A program made the translations under genes and the position numbers. A DNA stretch of 64,000 nt, taken from positions 10,551,739 to 10,615,738 of the forward strand of contig NC_050735.1 in the NCBI RefSeq assembly GCF_014529535.1. Reading direction: 5' to 3'. Source of the stretch: Bradysia coprophila (taxonomy: Eukaryota > Arthropoda > Insecta > Diptera > Sciaridae). A model generated the notes under the pieces. It did no database searches. It saw only the letters and a list, made by a program, of their open reading frames with translations, and was not told the origin of the DNA. This document shows, piece by piece, positions 57,420 through 64,000 of this stretch (positions within the stretch are counted from its first letter, which is position 1; every line of letters starts with the position of its first letter).

Positions 57420-60400
57420 ATGGGAAAAAGGAAGTTTAACGCAAAAGGTCGACAAGTTGTCGACACGATCATTGACGACACAGCCACAAAACAGGTAGGT
57501 CGATAAGATAAAACTAAATCGGAATCGGAAACACACATCGGTCACATACGTTCGTTTTTAGATTAAATTGGATATCATCGATGCAGAATCGACCGAATAC
57601 GGAGGATACGATCCATCCAATGCCTTAGTGCTTCCGTCTGAGAAAAGAAAAACGAAAATCAAAAAGGACAAGGACAATGTCACAAGAATTTTGTCGAAAA
57701 AGCAGCGGAAGAATTTGGAAAAAATTGTTGACAAAAAGAAGAAAAAGGAAGGGGTGAGTTGACGAAACGACACACAAAATGACAATTTCTATAAATTGGC
57801 GAATTTGTTATAGCGCGCTTCTCTGCTGGACAGACTAGCTTCGGTTCAGCTTCCGTCTGACGAACTCGGCAAATACACTTCGATTATTAACGTGCAAACG
57901 AAAGGTCTGAAACATCATTTGAAGGAGAAAATTGAGAAGCGACCGTCTAAACAAGAAGCCGATGGTGACGATGGACAACGTCGGCGGAGCAGTGTGTCCG
58001 GTAGTCAACGAAAAAAGCGATTGGCATTGTTGAACGGGTTTGTATAATTTTTCGGATCATAGTGAAGTGCCGGTCTTATGATACTTTCTGTTTAGTTACG
58101 CTGATGACGATGACTCCGACGATGAAGAGAAACCGAAAGATTTCAATACTGTTGGTCTTGAAGACAGTTCAAGCTCTGACAGTGAGAACGATGAAACTGT
58201 TGAAGCACCCACCATTGCCCCTGCTGTTATGGATGTAGCTGTAGCAGACACAGTGCCCCAAGTCATTGCAGCGAAAGAAACGAGTGTACCAGCGATAAAG
58301 CCTATTGATGAAACGACTAAACCTACGCCAATCACCTACAGACCTACTGTCTACGTTCATGTGGAACGAACGAAAGAAATTCAAGCTGCTCGATTGAAAT
58401 TGCCGATTCTGAGCGAGGAACAAGTCATCATGGAAACGATTAACGAAAATCCGATAATAGTTTTGACTGGTGCTACGGGCAGTGGAAAAACCACTCAGGT
58501 GCCACAGTTTCTGTACGAAGCAGGATATGCTGAGAAGAAATTGATTGGAATCACGGAACCGCGTCGTGTAGCCGCTATTTCAATGTCCAAACGTGTTGCC
58601 ACCGAAATGAACCTCAGCACCGACATTTGCTCGTATTTGATTCGTTTCGAAGGAAATGTGACCAACAAAACGAAAATCAAATTTATGACCGACGGAGTGT
58701 TGCTGAAGGAATTGGAAAATGATTTTTCACTGACGAAATACTCGGTGATCATACTCGATGAGGCCCATGAACGTAGTGTTTACACGGACATATTGGTCGG
58801 GCTGTTGTCGCGAATCGTTTTGCTGCGTCAGAAACGCAATGACCCACTGAAACTGATTATTATGTCGGCTACGTTGCGAGTGGAGGACTTTACGAATAAC
58901 AAGAAACTGTTCAAAACACCACCACCGGTGTTGAGTGTTGAAGCTAGACAGTTTCCTGTTACGATCCACTTCAATAAGCGTACATCCGAACCAAGTAGAT
59001 ACCTTAAGGATGCATACAACAAAGCAGTCAAGATCCATAACACACTGCCCGAAGGGGGAATTCTGATATTCGTAACTGGACAGCAGGATGTTAATTATCT
59101 GGTCAGGCGATTGCGAAAGGCATTTCCCTATCGTAAAAAAGATGCAGCGAAAAAAGTGGAAAATCCGTCAGAGAAAGTGTCGGCATCAGATGACGACTCG
59201 GACGACGAAATGGATATGAAGAAGGCGATCAAAAATTCAAAGAAAGCCAAGAAGAAGCTGCACTCTATGCTGCAATTACCACAAATCAGTCTCGACAACT
59301 ACAAATTACCATCCGATGACACCGATGCTGACCTACTCGATTACTGCTCTGACAACGACAGCGACGACTCAGCATCCGAAGAAGAGGACTCCTTGAACAT
59401 TGTGGGTTTGAATACTGCGCAGCCAATGTGGGTGCTACCGTTGTATTCGTTGCTTCCATCCGATAAACAATCCAGAGTTTTCGATAAGCCACCCGAAGGA
59501 ACTCGAATCTGTGTTATTTGTACGAACGTTGCCGAGACATCGTTGACCATACCAAACATAAAATACGTCATCGACGGTGGTTTGGTGAAGACACGACTGT
59601 ACGACAAAGTAACCGGTGTCAGTTCATTCGTTGTGACATTTACGAGTAAAGCTGGTGCTAATCAGCGAGCGGGTCGAGCTGGCCGTACGGCACCTGGTCA
59701 TTGCTATCGATTGTATTCGAGCGCAGTGTACGAAGATGAGTTTGCCGATGTTGCAGTTCCAGACATCCAAAAGAAACCGGTGGACGATTTGATGTTGCAA
59801 ATGAAATGCATGGGAATTGATAAGGTTGTCAACTTCCCGTTCCCGTCACCGCCGGATTTAGTTCAATTGGAAACGGCTGAGTACAAGCTAAAGTTATTGG
59901 GAGCACTCGAAACGGCTAAGTCATCTAAATCTGAAGAAGCAACCAAAGTCACACCGCTCGGCATGGCGATTTCAGCATTTCCAGTCGCACCTCGTTTCGG
60001 CAAAATGTTAGCGTTAAGTCATCAACAGTCGCTGCTTCCATACACAGTATGTATCGTAGCCGCTTTGTCGGTCCAGGAAGTGTTAGTGGAAGTGCAAACG
60101 ACGGAGGATCAAATAGTTAAGCAAAGAACGGAATGGTATCGCAAGAGAAAGGAATGGGCTGGCAAGGGTAATTCGTTGTTACTGGGCGATCCGATTGTCT
60201 TACTTCGAGCTGTCGTTGCATGCGAATCTGGTGGTAAAGTCGAAGACTTGTGTAAATTGTACGGTCTGAGACCGAAAGCAATCACCGAAATCAGAAAGCT
60301 TAGAATACAACTAACGAACGAAATCAATTTGAGCTTGAGCGATGTCATTCTGGGCGTTGATCCTAAAATGCCCAAACCAACAGATCATCAAGCGAAACTG

Positions 60401-61249
60401 TTACGTCAAATTCTACTTTCCGGTATGGGCGATCAAGTGGCCAGAAGGATACCCGATGATGAAAAGAAAGACAGTGAAGATAGACTTCGTTTAAAGTATG
60501 GCTACCGATGTCCGGAAATGGAAGAACCAGTGTTTATGCATTCGTCGTCCGTTCTAAGAAAATCGAAACCCGAATGGGTGATTTACCAGGAGATTTTCGA
60601 GCTTCAAAACGGAGATGCTCGGAAAATGTTCATGCGTGGCATTACAGCTATCGAACCGGAATGGTTGCTCATTTATGTGCGATCATTGTGTAACATTCGA
60701 TCGGTGAAAGAAGATCCACCGCCGAGATACAACCAGCAAGATGGAAAGATCTACTGTTTCGTGGAAGCAACGTTTGGTCGGTCAGGATGGGAACTTCCGT
60801 TATCAGAAATTGAGATGCCACATACTGAATTGTATTACAGGTAAATCAGAATGTCAAACCCCAGCAGTCACTGCAGACGGATTAAGAGCAATAAAATGTT
60901 TCAGATATTTCGCTATGTTTCTGCTCAACGGAGACATATTTCCGAAAATTTCGGAATACAAGAAACAGATGCGTTCGATGCCGAAAAATATTGTCAAAAG
61001 TTGGTCCAAGGATGCACCTCACGTTTTGGGTATTGTGAATAGGCTGATCAATCGTCAAGTGAATAGCAAACAGAAGCTAGTAGATCTGTGGCGCAAGGAG
61101 TCGGATTGTAAGTGCTGCTATCCGCTCATATGATGACCGATTCATGATTGATTTTAAAACTTTTTTCAGATCTGTTGGAAGAATTCTGCAACTTTTTGGT
61201 AGACGCTAGCCCGTCAGCGATCGCATTAAATTGGCCACCTATCGGTTAA
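57420..61249 (+). CDS. DHX37: DEAH-box RNA helicase DHX37 (Dhr1/Ecm16, Drosophila kurz)
   Basis: DHX37/Dhr1 unwinds the U3 snoRNA-pre-rRNA duplex in the nucleolar small-subunit processome. Exons are 57420-57494, 57562-57753, 57814-58037, 58096-60840, 60887-61107 and 61170-61249; phases fit, giving 1178 aa, close to human DHX37 (about 1157). The basic and acidic N-terminus is family-typical (MGKRKFNAKGRQ). Helicase motifs are Walker A GATGSGKT at 289-296, TEPRRVAA, DEAH at 385-388, SAT at 421-423 and QRAGRAGR at 687-694. An acidic insert at about 527-596 (DDDSDDEMD, EEEDSLN) lies between the RecA-lobe motifs, as in DHX37. The HA2/OB regions follow. The fifth intron is only 46 bp, and its acceptor (GGATTAAG) was chosen because it alone keeps the conserved AIKCFRYFAMFLLNGDIFPK segment in frame. 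Confidence 0.94.
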
Positions 61250-61291
61250 TTTACTATTTTGTTGATTTGAATGAAATTTGTACGCAGAGAA

Positions 61292-61297
61292 AATAAA
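61292..61297 (+). terminator. Polyadenylation signal of DHX37
   Basis: AATAAA 43 bp after the stop codon, on the coding strand. Confidence 0.6.
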
Positions 61298-62645
61298 ATT
61301 TTTGTTCGTTAAAAAAATTGCGTCAAAGTTTCTAGAATTACACTTTTTATTCGAACAGAAAAGATAATCCAGTAATACGAAATTCCAGAACCGGACACAT
61401 CATTTCATAAGCGAACAGATCTCGTAAATAAAAAAATGAATTATAACAAAGCAAACTAATGAAATTCAACTAAATTCTTGGTTTTTTCTTATTCTGCTAA
61501 TATAAATTTACAAAGTTTACTTAAAGTGTTAAATTATAGTGAGATTTGGGACCTAATTGTAAATTATGTTTTCCACAGCACTGACGATAATTTGGCTGAA
61601 AAAAAGAGGAAATTTATTATAGCATTGATGCAAGTATGAAAATAAACATAATCAGTGGTCAGGCGCGCCGACTTTAGTTTTCGTCGTTAGGGATATTTAC
61701 TTGGATTTTTAACAAAAACTCTATTTTGCGTGTATAGGGTATCTGCCCAATTCCAATTCGCCTATAGAGGTCGGTGCTGCTGCCTAGCGAGAGGTTGTCG
61801 AAACCAACATAAAACAACGAAATTCTGTTAAAAGTTAGCTCTGACACCAGGGCCTATTTTTGGTATTTTTTTTTCCAAATTTCCAAAATTTACCAAAAAT
61901 TGCTAGAATTTCCAAAAATTTGCAAAATTTACCAAAAATTGCAAAGATTTCCAAAATTTACAAAGAAAATTATTAAAAATATATGCCCTGTCTGACACTA
62001 CAAGCTTGCTTGGCTTAGGCCGAAAACACACAAGCAATCCACAATTATGATGCATTTCCCACTGTAACACCACATACGTTAAACAATGGAAGACGTATCG
62101 TAATTGTCAATTCCAGCAACACAAAATTTCTCCTATGTTTTTGGCCTTACATCAGTATTGATGTCTATTCACCAATGGCATATTTAAGTCTTTAAAAATT
62201 CAATTAGTCAAATCTTTTCGTCAAATGGGCAGTATTCACTCATGTAAGTCACTTCACTTATATAACTGAACTAACTGAGACAGTGAAACACAAATTCATC
62301 CGGTTGAAAGTCCTAAATCATAGATAGTAGCTTAGATTCTTGATGGAAGCATTTTGCACATTCTAATATGTGGAACTTTTACAACTTCTAATTTCTTCAA
62401 AATAGACGCAGACTTACAGATATGAATTTGCTTCTTAAATCTTTGTAAATCGTCACAGAAGGTGAAGGGAAGAATAACCAACAAAGGTTTTATGGGCGAA
62501 TCTGTAGGCATTTTGCAAAAACAAATTTATGGAAGAAACCGTAATTTATTTTCACAAATTGACAAAAGCATTAGCTAATCCCGTTAGCTCCTTTCTGGAG
62601 CCAGTTGATAATACCCCTACCCCATTCAGTCAAAAGGACAAAAAT
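61298..62645. other. Intergenic, no recognised gene
   Basis: AT-rich. At 61860-61980 an approximate tandem repeat of AAAATTTACCAAAAATTGC/AATTTCCAAAAATTTGC forms a low-complexity block. Nothing else supportable. Confidence 0.45.
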
Positions 62646-62650
62646 ACTTA

Positions 62651-62830
62651 CCGTCGGTACTCGTATTCTCCGAGCGTATGTTTAGTCGAGACTTGACGAC
62701 GACGACGAAGACTCGACGGTTGGATGTTGTATTTTCACTTCAATCGACATTTTCTCGATGCCAAATAAGCCTCTCCAATTGGAAACAGTCAAACGCGAAA
62801 CAAACTGTGGTTTGAAGAGAACATAAAAGT
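62651..62830 (-). ncRNA. Possible first exon of an unidentified transcript
   Basis: On the minus strand, GC-richer sequence with CGTCGTCGTCGTCAAG ends at a strong donor, CCGACG|GTAAGTATTTT (near 62651). The only ATG gives a 22-codon frame (MSIEVKIQHPTVESSSSSSS then LD) that stops inside the exon. This looks like a 5' UTR exon or non-coding RNA exon, but no downstream exon was identified. Confidence 0.25.
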
Positions 62831-64000
62831 GAGGTTATCACTATAGGTTTGATCGCTAATACGGCTATTATACGTACTGTTCAACTTGTAAAACTTGTAA
62901 AATGGTCTAGAGATTTAATATTTGCGTGCGGATTGACCTTTTCGTTTCCTTTTCATTACCCTGAACGAGCACATTTCCCTGAACTAGCACATTATATATG
63001 AAGGCTCCATAGATGTCATTCATTAAAGAAGAAAATGTGCTGAGGTTTCTAATAAAACACTTTGTATTCAAAAAAATTCAAAAAAAAATATTTTTCTAAA
63101 TATTTACTGTTGGTTGAGCGGTGAAATTTGGCTGAGTCTGGCTATGCACATCATTATAGTTTTAGCTGTCTCACGCGATCTTTCTACTCTTCCCGCCTTC
63201 TTTTTCTTATTTTTTTTAACACTGTCTGGATCAACGTATTTTTCTGATTAATCTTAATTTGGTTCATATTAAAGAAACAATAGGAAAAAATGTTCCTGTT
63301 TGTTTCTATTATGTTGAAATCAGCTGTTAAACAGTCGACTTCGCCTCGAACTTTAATTTTGTATGCAGCCGATCGCTAAAACCTTCAAAAAATGATTCCT
63401 CTAGTTGATATCTCATGGATTGCTGAAGACACTAAAGCTCAACAACGTCATCAACACCCCAAGCCGAGGCTTTAGCCGACTTTAAGAAAAAGGTCGGCTC
63501 TCATGACTGCATAGGAGTTGGACGTATCCTCCTGCCTCCTCTTCCACACTTGATAAAAGTCTTTGAAAATTCATTGGAGGCAGACTTTCCTTTATTTGAA
63601 AATATTTTGCTAAGTCGTTAAAAACTATTTGGTTTGGTGAAATTAAAGTTATCTGCAATTCAATCACCTATGGCTTCATCCCGGAGAAACTGACTCGTAA
63701 AATAATCTTTGACTTCTCGTAAAATTGGGTTCCTAAAAACTCACTTTTCTACCAACCTATTCACCAGAAAATCAACTATTTCCAGCAACTATTTTCGTTA
63801 TTTTTACTCACTTTTCCACTTTTTTACTTCAAATTTTGCGTGGAATCCCTGTAATTCTTAACCAATTAAGATGATTCTTTTTTTAAAATGTGTTTTTTTT
63901 TTTTTAATGTGTGTAATGAAATATTAGATGCTAAGTTCGAAGATGGTCTATGTAAGGGAAGCTATCTCAGAAAAAAAGGATTTTACACTGTTGATTATAG
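62831..64000. other. Right-hand flank, no recognised feature
   Basis: AT-rich, with poly-T/poly-A tracts near 63080 and 63880-63910. The minus frame at 63482-63667 has no domain. Confidence 0.4.

Noticed and set aside
58096-60375. Minus-strand frames opposite DHX37
   Set aside because: Shadow frames produced by codon bias of the real plus-strand gene.

Overview
The window looks like nuclear DNA of an insect, most likely a dipteran. It is AT-rich, its genes are split by short GT-AG introns (46 bp to about 500 bp), TATA boxes sit just upstream of two genes, polyadenylation signals are AATAAA, and the space between genes is packed with hairpin-forming miniature transposons, tRNA-derived SINEs, a degraded LINE and satellite-like arrays. 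The order Diptera is inferred from gene types and genome style; no species can be named from sequence alone.

Five conserved genes can be reassembled exon by exon, with reading phase preserved at every junction: a secreted regucalcin/SMP-30-like protein (402-2173, minus), an extracellular Cu/Zn superoxide dismutase (11909-12589, minus), a secreted alkaline phosphatase (31777-33766, minus), the ZNF622/REI1 60S-biogenesis zinc-finger protein (54201-55543, minus), and the DEAH helicase DHX37 (57420-61249, plus). The last two are both ribosome-assembly factors and lie head to head. A sixth locus is a tandem cluster of intronless CUB + LDL-receptor-A + transmembrane genes: two intact copies (39185-39889, 40774-41481) and one truncated copy (36614-36892).

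Layout: 0.4-2.2 kb regucalcin-like gene; 2.2-11.5 kb repeats, including a foldback element built from about 30 copies of an ACGATA-T-TATCGT motif (5.34-6.57 kb) and two possible orphan coding fragments; 11.9-12.6 kb SOD; 12.6-31.7 kb gene desert with inverted-repeat elements (14.4-15.3, 21.7-23.3, 26.7-27.2, 30.0-30.8 kb) and a LINE remnant (29 kb); 31.8-33.9 kb alkaline phosphatase with GATA motifs upstream; 34.5-37.6 kb MITEs; 36.6-42.1 kb CUB/LDLa cluster; 42.14-43.96 kb a palindrome with about 910-bp arms; 44-54 kb repeats, including a higher-order tandem array (46.64-49.19 kb); 54.2-61.3 kb ZNF622 and DHX37; 61.3-64 kb non-coding, with one possible first exon of an unknown transcript.

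There is no operon-like logic linking the genes. The features most worth a second look are the palindromic and foldback elements (several appear to be undescribed families), the young CUB/LDLa paralogue cluster beside the large palindrome, and a regucalcin homologue that seems to have lost metal ligands while gaining a signal peptide and a cysteine-containing tail.
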